A stretch of DNA of 64,000 nt, from positions 1 through 64,000 of the forward strand of contig DGCD01000010.1 of assembly GCA_002384935.1 (NCBI GenBank), in the 5' to 3' direction. A program made the position numbers and the translations under genes. Of this stretch, positions 42,125 to 52,026 are shown piece after piece. Positions within the stretch are counted from its first letter, which is position 1. Each line of letters opens with the position of its first letter. Under the pieces are notes generated by a model, which was given only the letters and a program-made list of their open reading frames with translations, was not told the DNA's origin and searched no databases. Source of the stretch: Pusillimonas sp. UBA3987. Lineage in GTDB: Bacteria; Pseudomonadota; Gammaproteobacteria; Burkholderiales; Burkholderiaceae_B.

Positions 42125-43435
42125 ATGCAGCCCGTGGTTGAAAATCTCTCAGGCCTTGAGCGTCGTGTTGATGTGGTCGTTTCGGTGGCCGATATCGAAA
42201 AAGAAGTCCAATCGCAGCTCAAGCGCGTTGCACGTACCGCCAAAATCCAAGGCTTTCGCCCAGGCAAAGCGCCACTGTCTATCATTGAACGCAGTCATGG
42301 CCCAGGCATTCGCTACGACGTTATCAACACCGAAGTGGGTAAAACGTTCGAAAAAGTCATTGAAGAAGCCAATCTGCGCATAGCCGGCACGCCGAACCTG
42401 GAGCCCAAGACAGAAGGCGTTGAAGAGGGCACAATGGCCTTCTCCGCTACATTCGAGGTTTATCCGGAAATTGCCGTTCCTGATCTTTCCGCGCTGAAAG
42501 TGATGCGCTCGGCATCAGAAGTCGGCGAGGCCGAGTTGAATCGCACGCTTGACATCCTGCGCAAGCAACGCGCAAATTACGAAGCGCGAGACGGTCGTGA
42601 GGCACAAGACGATGACCGCGTAACGCTCGATTTTGTCGGTACACTCGACGGCGAGCCATTCGAAGGCGGTTCGGCTGAAAAGTTTCCGTTCGTTTTGGGC
42701 CAGGGTCGTATGCTGCCTGAATTCGAAACAGCCGTTCGCGGCCTGAAGGCGGGTGACACCAACACCTTCCCGCTCACCTTTCCCGAGGACTACCAGGGCA
42801 AGGAAGTGGCAGGCAAAACCGCTGAATTCAAAATCACCGTTACTGAAGTGGCCGAACCCATTCTGCCGGAGGTGGATGCAGAGTTTGCAAAGCAGTTGGG
42901 CCAGCCGGAAGGCGATGTCGAAAAGCTCATGGCTGATATCCGCTCTAATATCGAGCGCGAGGTAAAGGCGCGTGCGCGTTCACGTACAAAAGCCAGCGTG
43001 TTCGACTCCCTGCTTGAAGCCGGCGAGTTCGACGTGCCCAAGGCACTGGTCGATAGCGATGCCGAAAGTCGTGTTGTGGCGGCGCGTGAAGATCTGAAAC
43101 AGCGCGGTGTGCCCAATGCTGAATCCATCCCCATTCCCAAAGAGGCATTTTCAGCAGAATCCGAGCGTCGTGTTCGCCTGGGTCTGCTGGTGTCGAAACT
43201 GGTTGAAACGGCCGATTTGCAGGCCAAGCCGGAACAGGTTCGCACCCGTATCGAGGAAATGGCCCAGAATTATGAACAGCCAGCTCAGGTTGTAGCCTAC
43301 TATTTGTCAGATCGTCAGCGCCGTGCTGAAATCGAGGCAGTCGTGCTGGAAGACAACGTGGTTGATCACGTTTTGTCGAAAGCGCAGGTTACCGATGAGA
43401 AAGTTGATTTTGACGAACTAATGGGGACTGCATAA
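42125..43435 (+). CDS. tig: Trigger factor, ribosome-associated chaperone and prolyl isomerase
   Basis: 436 residues in three parts. The N-terminal ribosome-binding domain (1-110) has the signature GFRPGKAPLSII (about 45). The FKBP-type prolyl isomerase domain (about 155-245) has DRVTLDFVG and GQGRMLPEFE. The C-terminal substrate-cradle domain (about 255-430) completes it. It binds nascent chains at the ribosome exit. The order tig, clpP, clpX, lon is the conserved proteobacterial quality-control block; clpP starts directly after the stop. Confidence 0.97.
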   Translation: MQPVVENLSGLERRVDVVVSVADIEKEVQSQLKRVARTAKIQGFRPGKAPLSIIERSHGPGIRYDVINTEVGKTFEKVIEEANLRIAGTPNLEPKTEGVEEGTMAFSATFEVYPEIAVPDLSALKVMRSASEVGEAELNRTLDILRKQRANYEARDGREAQDDDRVTLDFVGTLDGEPFEGGSAEKFPFVLGQGRMLPEFETAVRGLKAGDTNTFPLTFPEDYQGKEVAGKTAEFKITVTEVAEPILPEVDAEFAKQLGQPEGDVEKLMADIRSNIEREVKARARSRTKASVFDSLLEAGEFDVPKALVDSDAESRVVAAREDLKQRGVPNAESIPIPKEAFSAESERRVRLGLLVSKLVETADLQAKPEQVRTRIEEMAQNYEQPAQVVAYYLSDRQRRAEIEAVVLEDNVVDHVLSKAQVTDEKVDFDELMGTA

Positions 43436-44089
43436 ATGCAGCGATTTACGGATTTCTACGCCTCTATGAACGGCGACAACTCAGTTACACCCACTGGTCT
43501 TGGGTATGTCCCGATTGTGGTTGAACAGTCGGGGCGTGGAGAGCGCTCTTACGATATTTATTCCCGTTTGCTGCGCGAGCGGGTGATTTTTTTCGTTGGG
43601 CCCGTGAACGACCAGTCGGCCAACCTGGTTGTGGCGCAGTTGCTGTTTCTTGAGTCTGAAAATCCGGGTAAGGATATCTCCTTGTATATCAACTCGCCCG
43701 GCGGCTCGGTGTATGCCGGCATGGCCATCTACGATACGATGCAGTTCGTCAAGCCCGATGTTTCCACATTGTGCACGGGTTTGGCAGCCAGCATGGGAGC
43801 ATTCCTACTGGCTGCCGGTGCCAAGGGCAAGCGTTACGCGTTGCCCAACTCTCGAATCATGATTCATCAGCCATCGGGTGGGGCACAGGGCCAGGCATCC
43901 GACATTCAAATTCAAGCCAAGGAAATTCTTAGCTTGCGTGAGCGCCTGAACCTGATTCTGGCCGAGAACACGGGGCAACCCGTGGAGCGTATTGCTCAGG
44001 ACACCGAGCGCGACAATTTCATGTCGGCTGAAGACGCTGCGTCTTACGGCATAATTGACAAGGTTCTGGTTTCCCGTACCGACGAATAA
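43436..44089 (+). CDS. clpP: ATP-dependent Clp protease proteolytic subunit
   Basis: 217 residues. The serine-protease triad is visible: Ser119 in GLAASMGAFLL, His144 in MIHQPSGG, and the Asp of AQDTERD near 193. Tetradecameric barrel protease that degrades proteins unfolded by ClpX or ClpA. The N-terminus carries a 25-residue pro-segment-like stretch. The ATG follows the tig stop immediately, and clpX starts 100 bp later. Confidence 0.97.
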   Translation: MQRFTDFYASMNGDNSVTPTGLGYVPIVVEQSGRGERSYDIYSRLLRERVIFFVGPVNDQSANLVVAQLLFLESENPGKDISLYINSPGGSVYAGMAIYDTMQFVKPDVSTLCTGLAASMGAFLLAAGAKGKRYALPNSRIMIHQPSGGAQGQASDIQIQAKEILSLRERLNLILAENTGQPVERIAQDTERDNFMSAEDAASYGIIDKVLVSRTDE

Positions 44090-44189
44090 ACGTCAACGTC
44101 TGGTGGTACCATAGGTATTACCACAAACTCAAAGCTGCCCCGGGTTTTTATAACCGGCGTAGCTGCAACGGATAGGTCAAAGAGTTTTT

Positions 44190-45503
44190 ATGGCAGAAAA
44201 GAAAGGATCCGCCGACGAAAAAGTGTTGCATTGCTCTTTTTGCAACAAAAGCCAGCATGAGGTTCGTAAGCTGATTGCAGGTCCGTCGGTATTCATTTGC
44301 GATGAGTGTATTGACCTTTGCACCGATATCATTCGCGAGGAAACCAAGGAAGCCGCACGTAATGCGGTTCGCAATGAGCTGCCTACGCCGCAGGAAATCA
44401 AAGCGTTTCTCGATGGCTATGTTATTGGGCAGGAAACGCCCAAGCGTAGCCTCGCGGTTGCCGTGTACAACCATTACAAGCGGATTCGCTACGGCGAGGT
44501 CAAGGGCGACGACGTTGAGCTGACCAAAAGCAATATCCTGCTGATCGGGCCGACCGGTTCAGGTAAAACGCTGTTGGCGCAGACACTGGCCCGCATGCTT
44601 GATGTTCCTTTCGTTATGGCCGACGCCACAACGTTGACGGAAGCGGGTTATGTGGGTGAAGACGTCGAAAACATCATCCAGAAATTGCTGCAGAACTGCA
44701 ATTATGATGTCGACAAGGCGCAGCGAGCCATTATCTATATCGATGAAATCGATAAAATTTCACGCAAGTCCGACAACCCGTCCATCACACGCGACGTTTC
44801 CGGGGAAGGGGTGCAGCAGGCCCTCCTGAAGCTGATTGAGGGTACGGTTGCGTCTGTGCCGCCTCAAGGCGGCCGCAAGCATCCCAATCAGGACTTTGTC
44901 CAGGTCGATACCACCAACATCCTGTTTATTGTGGGTGGTGCGTTCGACGGTCTTGAAAAAGTCATTCGCGACCGCACGGAAAAGTCAGGTATTGGTTTTT
45001 CTGCGTCGGTACGGGCAAAGTCTGAGCGCGGTGTGGGCGAACTTTTCGCCGATGTCGAGCCGGAAGATCTGGTCAAGTTCGGTCTGATTCCCGAGTTGGT
45101 GGGACGCTTGCCCGTTGTGGCAACGCTGGAAGAGCTCGATGAAAGTACGCTGGTTCGTATTCTTACCGAGCCGCGCAACTCCATTATCAAGCAGTTCCAG
45201 AAACTGTTTGAAATGGAAGATGTCGAACTTGAGGTGCGTTCCGAGGCACTTCAGGCAATCGCACAACGGGCGCTCAAACGGCGTACCGGTGCGCGGGGTT
45301 TGCGTTCAATCGTAGAGCTTGCATTGCTGGGGACAATGTATGAACTCCCTTCGCAAAAAAATGTCAAAAGAGTCATACTTGACGAAAATGCAGTTGCGGG
45401 TGGCGGTACGCCCCTACTGATTTACGCTGAAGAGGAAGTAGAACAGGCATCCTCCAAAGACAAGAAGTCCGACTCGCCGAAATTGAAGAATGCGGCAGCC
45501 TAG
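44190..45503 (+). CDS. clpX: ATP-dependent Clp protease ATP-binding subunit ClpX
   Basis: 437 residues. An N-terminal C4 zinc-binding domain (Cys15, Cys18, Cys37, Cys40) is followed by the AAA+ module with Walker A GPTGSGKT (about 117-124), Walker B IIYIDEIDK (about 182), the RKSDNPSITRDVSGEGVQ segment, and the GFSA/IGF-region loop (SGIGFSASV) that contacts ClpP. The C-terminal small domain ends near 420. It unfolds tagged proteins and feeds ClpP. A terminator follows, separating it from lon. Confidence 0.97.
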   Translation: MAEKKGSADEKVLHCSFCNKSQHEVRKLIAGPSVFICDECIDLCTDIIREETKEAARNAVRNELPTPQEIKAFLDGYVIGQETPKRSLAVAVYNHYKRIRYGEVKGDDVELTKSNILLIGPTGSGKTLLAQTLARMLDVPFVMADATTLTEAGYVGEDVENIIQKLLQNCNYDVDKAQRAIIYIDEIDKISRKSDNPSITRDVSGEGVQQALLKLIEGTVASVPPQGGRKHPNQDFVQVDTTNILFIVGGAFDGLEKVIRDRTEKSGIGFSASVRAKSERGVGELFADVEPEDLVKFGLIPELVGRLPVVATLEELDESTLVRILTEPRNSIIKQFQKLFEMEDVELEVRSEALQAIAQRALKRRTGARGLRSIVELALLGTMYELPSQKNVKRVILDENAVAGGGTPLLIYAEEEVEQASSKDKKSDSPKLKNAAA

Positions 45504-45555
45504 GGTCTTGAAATACCAGCGTTAGTCACCACCTACAACGCATGTGCAGTACTTA

Positions 45556-45586
45556 CAAAAGGGAGGCGCTAGCTTCCCTTTTGTTT
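45556..45586 (+). terminator. Rho-independent terminator between clpX and lon
   Basis: CAAAAGGGA and TCCCTTTTG form a 9-bp stem around a GC-rich loop, followed by TTTC. It lies 52 bp after clpX and 28 bp before lon, so lon probably has its own promoter or partial read-through. Confidence 0.65.
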
Positions 45587-45614
45587 CTGAAGCTGTTTTA
45601 TTAAGGAAATGACT

Positions 45615-48098
45615 ATGTCTGCGACCCAGATTCTCTCCTCAGAACCCATGGACCTGCCACTGTTGCCATTGCGCGACGTGGTGGTGTTTCCGCACATGGT
45701 GATTCCTTTGTTCGTCGGCCGCCCTCGCTCAATCAAAGCATTGGAAATGGCAATGGAAGCCGGCAACAATATTATGCTGGTCGCGCAAAAATCCGCCGGC
45801 AAGGATGATCCCACCCCTGAGGATTTGCACCAGATTGGTTGCGTTGCCAGCATTCTGCAAATGTTGAAACTGCCCGATGGCACGGTAAAAGTGCTGGTCG
45901 AAGGTTTGCAACGCGCCAAGCTTAATTCGGTTACCGACGCCGAAACGCATTTCAATTCGAACGTTCAGGTCTTGCCGGCCGATGAAGGCCAGGCGGCCGA
46001 AGCGGAAGCATTGCGCCGTGCAGTGGTTGCGCAGTTCGAGCAATACGTTAAATTGAACAAGAAGATTCCCCAGGAAATTCTTACCTCCTTAAGCGGCATC
46101 GACGAGGCGGGACGCCTGGCCGATACGGTTGCTGCGCATTTGCCGCTCAAGCTTGAGCAGAAGCAGCAGATGCTCGATGTTGTGAATACAACCGAGCGTC
46201 TCGAGAATCTTTTGTCGCAGCTTGAGTCGGAAATTGACATTCTTCAGGTTGAAAAGCGTATTCGTGGCCGCGTTAAGAAGCAAATGGAGAAAAGCCAGCG
46301 CGACTACTACCTGAACGAGCAAGTTAAAGCCATTCAGAAAGAGTTGGGTGAAGGCGAAGACGGCGCCGATCTTGAAGAGCTTGAAAAGAAGATTCAGGCT
46401 GCGCAATTGCCCAAAGAGGCGCTTAAGAAAGCTGAGTCCGAGTTGAAGAAGCTCAAGCTCATGTCGCCAATGTCGGCTGAAGCCACGGTTGTGCGTAATT
46501 ACATTGACACGCTCATTGGCTTGCCATGGCGCAAGAAAAGTCGTATCAACAATTCCATTACCAATGCTGAAGGCGTGCTTGATGCCGACCACTACGGTCT
46601 TGAGAAAGTGAAGGAACGGATTGTCGAGTATCTTGCTGTTCAACAGCGGGTCGACAAGCTGAAAGCTCCCATTTTATGCCTCGTCGGCCCACCTGGCGTG
46701 GGTAAGACGTCGCTGGGTCAGTCAATCGCTCGCGCCACAAACCGCAAGTTTGTGCGCATGGCGTTGGGTGGCGTGCGCGATGAAGCTGAAATTCGCGGCC
46801 ATCGTCGCACCTATATCGGTTCGATGCCTGGCAAGATTTTGCAGAACATGTCCAAGGTGGGCGTGCGTAACCCCTTGTTCCTGCTCGATGAGATCGACAA
46901 AATGGGTGCGGATTTCCGTGGGGACCCTTCTTCGGGCCTTCTGGAAGTGCTCGACCCCGAGCAAAATCATACATTCCAGGATCACTATATCGAAGTCGAC
47001 TTCGACTTGTCTGACGTGATGTTCGTGGCAACCAGCAATACACTGAACATTCCACCTGCACTGCTCGACCGTATGGAAGTGATTCGGCTGTCGGGCTACA
47101 CGGAAGATGAAAAAGTGCATATTGCATTCGATCATCTGCTGCCCAAGCTGATGAAGAACAACGGTGTACGTGAAGGCGAGATGGAGGTTCAGGAATCTGC
47201 CGTGCGCGACATTGTGCGCTATTACACACGTGAAGCCGGTGTTCGTGCGCTTGAGCGCGAAATCAGCAAGTTGTGCCGCAAAGTCGTGAAGCAAATGCTT
47301 GAAAAGTATCCGGATCTCAGCAAGGCGCGTCGCAACACCAAATCCGGACAGGATAAAACCACGATCGAGAAAGTCGTGATTACCTCGGAAAACCTGAATG
47401 ATTTCCTGGGTGTGCGTCGCTTCAACTTCGGCATAGCCGAAAAAGAGAACAAGGTCGGACAAGTAACCGGTTTGGCCTGGACGGAAGTGGGCGGCGATTT
47501 GCTGACGATTGAAGTGGCCGACATGCCGGGTAAAGGCAATGTGATTCGTACCGGTTCGCTGGGCGATGTCATGAAAGAGTCGGTGGAAACGGCGCGTACA
47601 GTCGTACGGGCACGAGCCCAGAAGTGGGGGATCTTGTCTTCGGTTTTTGAAAAGCGTGATATTCACGTTCACTTTCCCGAGGGCGCAACACCCAAAGACG
47701 GTCCGTCGGCGGGTATTGCGGTAACGACCGCGATGGTTTCGGCTCTTACAGGCATTCCCGTTCGGTCCGACGTTGCCATGACAGGGGAAATTACCTTGCG
47801 TGGAGAAGTGTTGCCCATTGGCGGTTTGAAAGAGAAGCTGCTTGCGGCTCATCGGGGTGGCATCAAGACAGTTTTGATACCCGAGGAAAACGTCAAGGAT
47901 TTACAGGAAATCCCTGACAACGTCAAAAATCATCTGGAAATCGTGCCGGTTCGCTGGATTGATCGGGTTCTTGAGGTGGCGTTGAAAGATATGCCTCAGG
48001 CGTTGTCAGACGAAGAGGTCGCACGCCTGACGGCCGAGTCAATCGCCAACTCGAAGTCATCGGGTGAATCCGGCGCCGATAATGTGATCAAGCACTGA
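45615..48098 (+). CDS. lon: ATP-dependent endopeptidase La
   Basis: 827 residues from ATG 45615, which is 6 nt from AAGGAA (ATG 45609 is also in frame). The N-terminal LON substrate domain (about 12-205) starts LPLLPLRDVVVFPHMVIPLF. A long coiled region (about 205-300) follows, then the AAA+ domain with Walker A GPPGVGKT (358-365). The C-terminal protease domain holds the Ser-Lys dyad: Ser698 in DGPSAG and the Lys of GGLKEKLLAAHRGG about 43 residues later. It degrades damaged and regulatory proteins. A strong terminator follows. Confidence 0.97.
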   Translation: MSATQILSSEPMDLPLLPLRDVVVFPHMVIPLFVGRPRSIKALEMAMEAGNNIMLVAQKSAGKDDPTPEDLHQIGCVASILQMLKLPDGTVKVLVEGLQRAKLNSVTDAETHFNSNVQVLPADEGQAAEAEALRRAVVAQFEQYVKLNKKIPQEILTSLSGIDEAGRLADTVAAHLPLKLEQKQQMLDVVNTTERLENLLSQLESEIDILQVEKRIRGRVKKQMEKSQRDYYLNEQVKAIQKELGEGEDGADLEELEKKIQAAQLPKEALKKAESELKKLKLMSPMSAEATVVRNYIDTLIGLPWRKKSRINNSITNAEGVLDADHYGLEKVKERIVEYLAVQQRVDKLKAPILCLVGPPGVGKTSLGQSIARATNRKFVRMALGGVRDEAEIRGHRRTYIGSMPGKILQNMSKVGVRNPLFLLDEIDKMGADFRGDPSSGLLEVLDPEQNHTFQDHYIEVDFDLSDVMFVATSNTLNIPPALLDRMEVIRLSGYTEDEKVHIAFDHLLPKLMKNNGVREGEMEVQESAVRDIVRYYTREAGVRALEREISKLCRKVVKQMLEKYPDLSKARRNTKSGQDKTTIEKVVITSENLNDFLGVRRFNFGIAEKENKVGQVTGLAWTEVGGDLLTIEVADMPGKGNVIRTGSLGDVMKESVETARTVVRARAQKWGILSSVFEKRDIHVHFPEGATPKDGPSAGIAVTTAMVSALTGIPVRSDVAMTGEITLRGEVLPIGGLKEKLLAAHRGGIKTVLIPEENVKDLQEIPDNVKNHLEIVPVRWIDRVLEVALKDMPQALSDEEVARLTAESIANSKSSGESGADNVIKH

Positions 48099-48430
48099 CT
48101 CTGATCGCCCGTTAGTGGCGTCCGATTCAATTCACCACAGCACAAGAATTACCCCGCACGTTGAGCGTGCGGGGTAATTTTTTGGCTGCTCCGATTTGTT
48201 TTCTCAGGATGAATCTTGATTCGGGTATTGTGTTATCGGCTTGACTTTTCCGCTTGGCGAAAATGCAGTTTGTAATTTTGGCTTGCGAATTAAGGTCATT
48301 TGAGACATTCTAACTATCAAGGGTGGGCTTGTATGTAAGTGGACTATAGTTTCGTTTGTGCTTCTAGTGCACCCGGATAATAAATTAAAAAATTGCTTAG
48401 CCGCGTCCCGCGGGTGTCTAGGAGACAACG
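48099..48430. other. 332-bp gap: lon terminator and TRAP operon promoter region
   Basis: Holds the lon terminator at its left end and then about 245 bp of AT-rich DNA without a gene, which must contain the promoter of the TRAP operon. A GGAGA site lies 6 nt before the dctP-like ATG. I see no clear operator or small gene. Confidence 0.6.
48149..48183 (+). terminator. Strong rho-independent terminator after lon
   Basis: ATTACCCCGCAC - GTTGAGC - GTGCGGGGTAAT forms a 12-bp perfect stem followed by a T-run. It ends the tig-clpP-clpX-lon block. Confidence 0.92.
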
Positions 48431-49447
48431 ATGTTGAAAACACTGGTATCCGGTTTGTTCGTTGGAGTTTTGGCCTTTACAGGCGTTGCTCAGGCCAAAG
48501 AAGTACATGAACTGCGTCTGGCACACTACTTGCCGCCTATGCATAATATGGCAGCCAAAATTCTGCCAGAGTGGGCGCAGCGAATTGAAAAGGCCTCCGA
48601 TGGCCGACTCAAAATCACCATTTATCCTGCAGGCCAATTATTGGCTGTGAACGAGATTTTCGATGGTGTGCGTGGTGGTGTTGCCGATATCGGCTGGAGT
48701 ATGCCGGGAGCGACTCCCGGTCGATTCCCCGCCATGTCAATCATGGAGCTACCCTTCATTTTCAAAAGTGCCGAAAACGCATCTCAGGTGGTCATGGAGG
48801 CGTTCGAGCAGGGGTATATGGATAAAGAGTTTGAAGGGGTGAAGGTGTTGTACCTGCACACTCACCACGCCGGTATTGTGAACACCAAAGACGAGGTGCG
48901 CGATCTTGAGGGCTTGAAGGGAAAGCGAATTCGTTTTCCTTCACCGCCCGTACGAGCATTGCTGTCGTCGCTGGGAGCTGATCCCGTCGGCGTGCCGGCT
49001 CCCCAGGCTTATGAAAGCCTGGAACGTGGCGTACTCGATGGTGTTGCCTTTCCCTACGACGCGATGAAAGGACTGCGATTGGGGGAGCTGGTCAGCTATC
49101 ACATTGACTTCCCGATGTATGTACTTACGTTTTACCTCGTGATGAACGAGGCCAAATACAACAGCCTGCCTCAAGATCTTCAAATGATTATCGATGATAA
49201 TTCCGGTATGAAAGAAGCCATTGCCGTGGGGCGTGCCTGGGACGCCTCCGAGGACGAAGGACGTGCATACGTGAAAGAACGTGGCAATGTTTTCATTACG
49301 CTCACCCCCGAGCAGCAGAAACTGTGGCGCGAACGCGCTGTGCCGGTTATTGATTCAGGCATCAAGGAAGCCGATAAAGCCGGTTTGCCGGGCAAGGAAA
49401 TCTACGATATGGCTGTTCGCCGCGCAGAAGAACTGGAAAAACAATAG
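48431..49447 (+). CDS. TRAP transporter substrate-binding protein (DctP family)
   Basis: 338 residues with a signal peptide (cleaving about AQA, 22). The DctP fold shows LRLAHYLPPMHNMA (about 28), GRLKITIYPAGQL (about 57), GVADIGWSMPG, LKGKRIRFPSPPVRALLSSLGADPV (about 160, carboxylate-binding Arg region, given in part) and QAYESLERGVLDG. It captures a carboxylate in the periplasm for the DctQM permease encoded next, four bases downstream. The later ligase and crotonase genes suggest a degradable organic acid; the exact substrate is not deducible. Confidence 0.93.
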   Translation: MLKTLVSGLFVGVLAFTGVAQAKEVHELRLAHYLPPMHNMAAKILPEWAQRIEKASDGRLKITIYPAGQLLAVNEIFDGVRGGVADIGWSMPGATPGRFPAMSIMELPFIFKSAENASQVVMEAFEQGYMDKEFEGVKVLYLHTHHAGIVNTKDEVRDLEGLKGKRIRFPSPPVRALLSSLGADPVGVPAPQAYESLERGVLDGVAFPYDAMKGLRLGELVSYHIDFPMYVLTFYLVMNEAKYNSLPQDLQMIIDDNSGMKEAIAVGRAWDASEDEGRAYVKERGNVFITLTPEQQKLWRERAVPVIDSGIKEADKAGLPGKEIYDMAVRRAEELEKQ

Positions 49448-49450
49448 TTT

Positions 49451-49987
49451 ATGGCGTTGAGTACCGCAGAGCGCGTGTGTGATGCAGTTGGCGCCATCGC
49501 GCGCTGGCTGTGTTTGCTGGCAGGCGTCATTCTTTTGCTGGTTATGGGGGTGGCGACCTGTTTCGATGTTGTGGGCCGCAACTTTGGTTTGGGCATTCCC
49601 GGTATCTGGGAAGCCGTAACGCTTGCCATGCGCTGGATGATCGGGCTGGCGTTGCCGTTTGCTTTCTGGCAGGGCAGTCATATCACGGTGGAGCTTTTTA
49701 CCGATGCGTTGCCGGCACGGTTGAAACAGCTTGTTATTGTTGTCAGTACGTTTGTTACCCTGGCTGTGGTTGCGTTGCTGGCCTGGCGGGTTAGCGCTCG
49801 CATGTTCGACGTGCGTGGATATGGCGGGGTCACCTCTGATCTTGGCTTGCCGACCTATTTCGATTGGATACCGCTTGCGCTGGGTCCGGCATTGTCGGTC
49901 CCTGTGCTGCTATGCCTCTTCTGGCGAGAGCTCGCGCGTTTGTTTGAGCAAACCCGGTACGCTGGTGCCAAGGGAAGCTGCTTATGA
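49451..49987 (+). CDS. TRAP transporter small permease (DctQ family)
   Basis: 178 residues with four transmembrane helices (about 18-40, 58-76, 92-112, 138-158) and the DctQ stretch WEAVTLAMRWMIGLALPFAFWQG (in part). The small subunit of the Na+-driven TRAP permease, it pairs with DctM. It overlaps dctM by four bases (ATGA). Confidence 0.92.
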   Translation: MALSTAERVCDAVGAIARWLCLLAGVILLLVMGVATCFDVVGRNFGLGIPGIWEAVTLAMRWMIGLALPFAFWQGSHITVELFTDALPARLKQLVIVVSTFVTLAVVALLAWRVSARMFDVRGYGGVTSDLGLPTYFDWIPLALGPALSVPVLLCLFWRELARLFEQTRYAGAKGSCL

Positions 49988-51282
49988 CGGGCAATCTGGC
50001 TGTTGGCATTGGGTGTTCGCTTGCCTTGCTTGTATTGATTGCATTACGTATCCCAATTGCCGTGGCCATGATGCTGACTGCGGTTACGGGAATTTATCTG
50101 GTGCAGGGAGCGTTTGCGGCCTGGTTCCAGCTTGCCGGTGCATCCATCAACGTCACGATTTATGGCCTTTCAGTTATCCCGCTGTTCATTTTAATGGGCA
50201 ATCTTGCCGCGTATGCAGGTCTTAGCCGCGACTTGTTTCTCCTGGCCAGCAGGTGGGTGGGACGCATGCCGGGTGGTTTGTGTATTTCCACTATTCTTGC
50301 GTGTGCCGGGTTTTCGACGCTTTCGGGTTCGTCATTGGCAACTGCGGCAACAATCGGTCGTATTTCCATGGGCGAAATGCTCAAACGCGGATATAGCCCG
50401 TCTATTTCATCCGGTACCATCGCTGCTGGCGGCACCATCGGTATTCTTATTCCGCCGTCCGTCATGCTGGTTGTGTACGGTTTGCTTACCGAACAGTCGA
50501 TTCGTGAAATGTTTGCAGCCGGCATCTTGCCCGGGGTTTTGTTAACCCTGACTTTTATTGTTACGGTTGTTGTATGGGTGCGCTTGCGTCCGGCCAGTGC
50601 GCCGCGCGCCAATCCCAATGATCCGCGACTCGATGTCCCCAAAGCAGGCGTACTTAGCCTGGTGGGGCTGGTGGTTATTGTGCTGGGCGGTTTGTATGCC
50701 GGCTACTTTACGGCCACGGAGTCAGCCGCTGTTGGGACGCTGGGAACATTGATTATTGCCTGGTTTCGTGGCGGGTTGTCCTGGAAAAACCTTGCCGGGG
50801 CACTGACGGAAACCGCCAGCACCTCAGCCATGATCTTCTTCATCATCATTGGCTCGGCGCTATATGCCACATTTCTTTCAGTAACCGGCATCTCTGGCGC
50901 ATTGCGTGATTTTGTCGTTGGGTTGGATGTGGCGCCTGTCTGGGTGTTAGTGGCGATTTTGTCGGTTTACATCGTGCTGGGGTGCTTCATGGACTCCATG
51001 GGGATGATTCTGCTGACGATTCCTGTTTTCTATCCCGTAACGGTTGCCCTGGGCATTGACCCGATTCTTTTCGGTGTTCTGGTTGTCATGGTCGTTGAGG
51101 TTGGTTTGATTACGCCACCCTTGGGCATGAATATTTTCATTGTGCGGTCGGTGGCGCCCGAAGTCCCTGTCCAGAAAATATTTCTGGGTGCCTTGCCGTT
51201 TGTGTTGGCTTTTTTGGTATCGGTGGCGTTGGTTATTGCCATACCGGGTCTTGCACTATGGCTGCCGAGTTTAATGAGGTAG
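49984..51282 (+). CDS. TRAP transporter large permease (DctM family)
   Basis: 432 residues with about twelve transmembrane helices. DctM features include ASRWVGRMPGGLCISTILACAGFSTLSGSS (given in part), the GTIAAGGTIGILIPPSVMLVVYG loop typical of ion-transporter TRAP subunits, and EVGLITPPLGMNIF. It forms the transport channel driven by a sodium or proton gradient. It is followed after four bases by a crotonase-like gene, so uptake and catabolism are one transcription unit. Confidence 0.95.
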   Translation: MTGNLAVGIGCSLALLVLIALRIPIAVAMMLTAVTGIYLVQGAFAAWFQLAGASINVTIYGLSVIPLFILMGNLAAYAGLSRDLFLLASRWVGRMPGGLCISTILACAGFSTLSGSSLATAATIGRISMGEMLKRGYSPSISSGTIAAGGTIGILIPPSVMLVVYGLLTEQSIREMFAAGILPGVLLTLTFIVTVVVWVRLRPASAPRANPNDPRLDVPKAGVLSLVGLVVIVLGGLYAGYFTATESAAVGTLGTLIIAWFRGGLSWKNLAGALTETASTSAMIFFIIIGSALYATFLSVTGISGALRDFVVGLDVAPVWVLVAILSVYIVLGCFMDSMGMILLTIPVFYPVTVALGIDPILFGVLVVMVVEVGLITPPLGMNIFIVRSVAPEVPVQKIFLGALPFVLAFLVSVALVIAIPGLALWLPSLMR

Positions 51283-51286
51283 GGCC

Positions 51287-52015
51287 GTGATGGTTAAGAT
51301 TTCTGTCGGCGTTTCGGCTGATAACCGTGTCAGCGTGGCGCATATTCACCAGTTGCTTGAACAGTTTCTTGCTGCGCAGCAGCGTCGTGAACCGATTTGC
51401 TTTGTGCCCAGGAATCCGGGTCGTTTTTTTTGTTCCGGCTTTGCGCTTGCCGAGCTGATCGGGCAGCCGGAACAGCATGTGGCCAATGCATTTGAGACTT
51501 TTTTATTGTTGGCTCGCGCGGTGTTCCATTCACCATGCCGCGTCGGCGTTTCAGCGCAGGGACATGCGGTGGGTGTCGGTGCAATGCTGGCGTTGGCTGC
51601 CGATCGATGCGTGATGTCACGACAGGCCAAGTTACGGTTTCCCGAAGTTCTGCTTGGTCTTGGGTTATTCCCCGACATGGTCGATCTTATTCGTTATCGT
51701 ACTGCGCCCGCCAAGGCCGAGTTGCTCTTGTGCGATGCAGTTGGCCTGGACGCTGAGCGAGCGTGTGGGTTGGGCTTGATTTCAGGCTATCAAAATGAGG
51801 GCGACGAAACCGACGAGGTGATGTCGGGCTTGTGTACGACCGGCGGCGCTGAGGCAACCGCTCATATGAAAAAACTCTGCCGGCAAGGCTTTTTGCAATC
51901 GCCTGTCGCGCCGCAGATTGATGGCTTCATGCAGTTGTGGTCGAGCGCAGACACACAACAGCGATTACGCGAGTTTGTTGATCCGGCTTCGTCCCGCTTG
52001 GGCCAAAGCGGGTGA
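51287..52015 (+). CDS. Divergent enoyl-CoA hydratase/isomerase-like protein
   Basis: 242 residues with the crotonase core. The first oxyanion segment is recognisable (FFCSGFALAEL, about 46-56), and the second reads QGHAVGVGAMLALAADR. The usual first catalytic Glu is replaced (Ala/Met in GVGAML), while the second is kept in RFPEVLLGLGLFPD. A single-glutamate site suits isomerases such as enoyl-CoA isomerase more than hydratases. The C-terminal trimerisation helices are short. It directly follows dctM and converges on the IclR gene, 11 bp away. Confidence 0.75.
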   Translation: MMVKISVGVSADNRVSVAHIHQLLEQFLAAQQRREPICFVPRNPGRFFCSGFALAELIGQPEQHVANAFETFLLLARAVFHSPCRVGVSAQGHAVGVGAMLALAADRCVMSRQAKLRFPEVLLGLGLFPDMVDLIRYRTAPAKAELLLCDAVGLDAERACGLGLISGYQNEGDETDEVMSGLCTTGGAEATAHMKKLCRQGFLQSPVAPQIDGFMQLWSSADTQQRLREFVDPASSRLGQSG

Positions 52016-52026
52016 TGGCAGGGCAG

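Noticed and set aside
44099..44121. Hairpin in the clpP-clpX gap as terminator
   Set aside because: Ten-pair stem needs two G-U pairs and no T-run follows; clpX is probably read through.
45508..45540. Possible heat-shock promoter (CTTGAA ... CCACCTAC) before lon
   Set aside because: The -10 match is poor and transcripts would run into the terminator hairpin at 45556 before lon.
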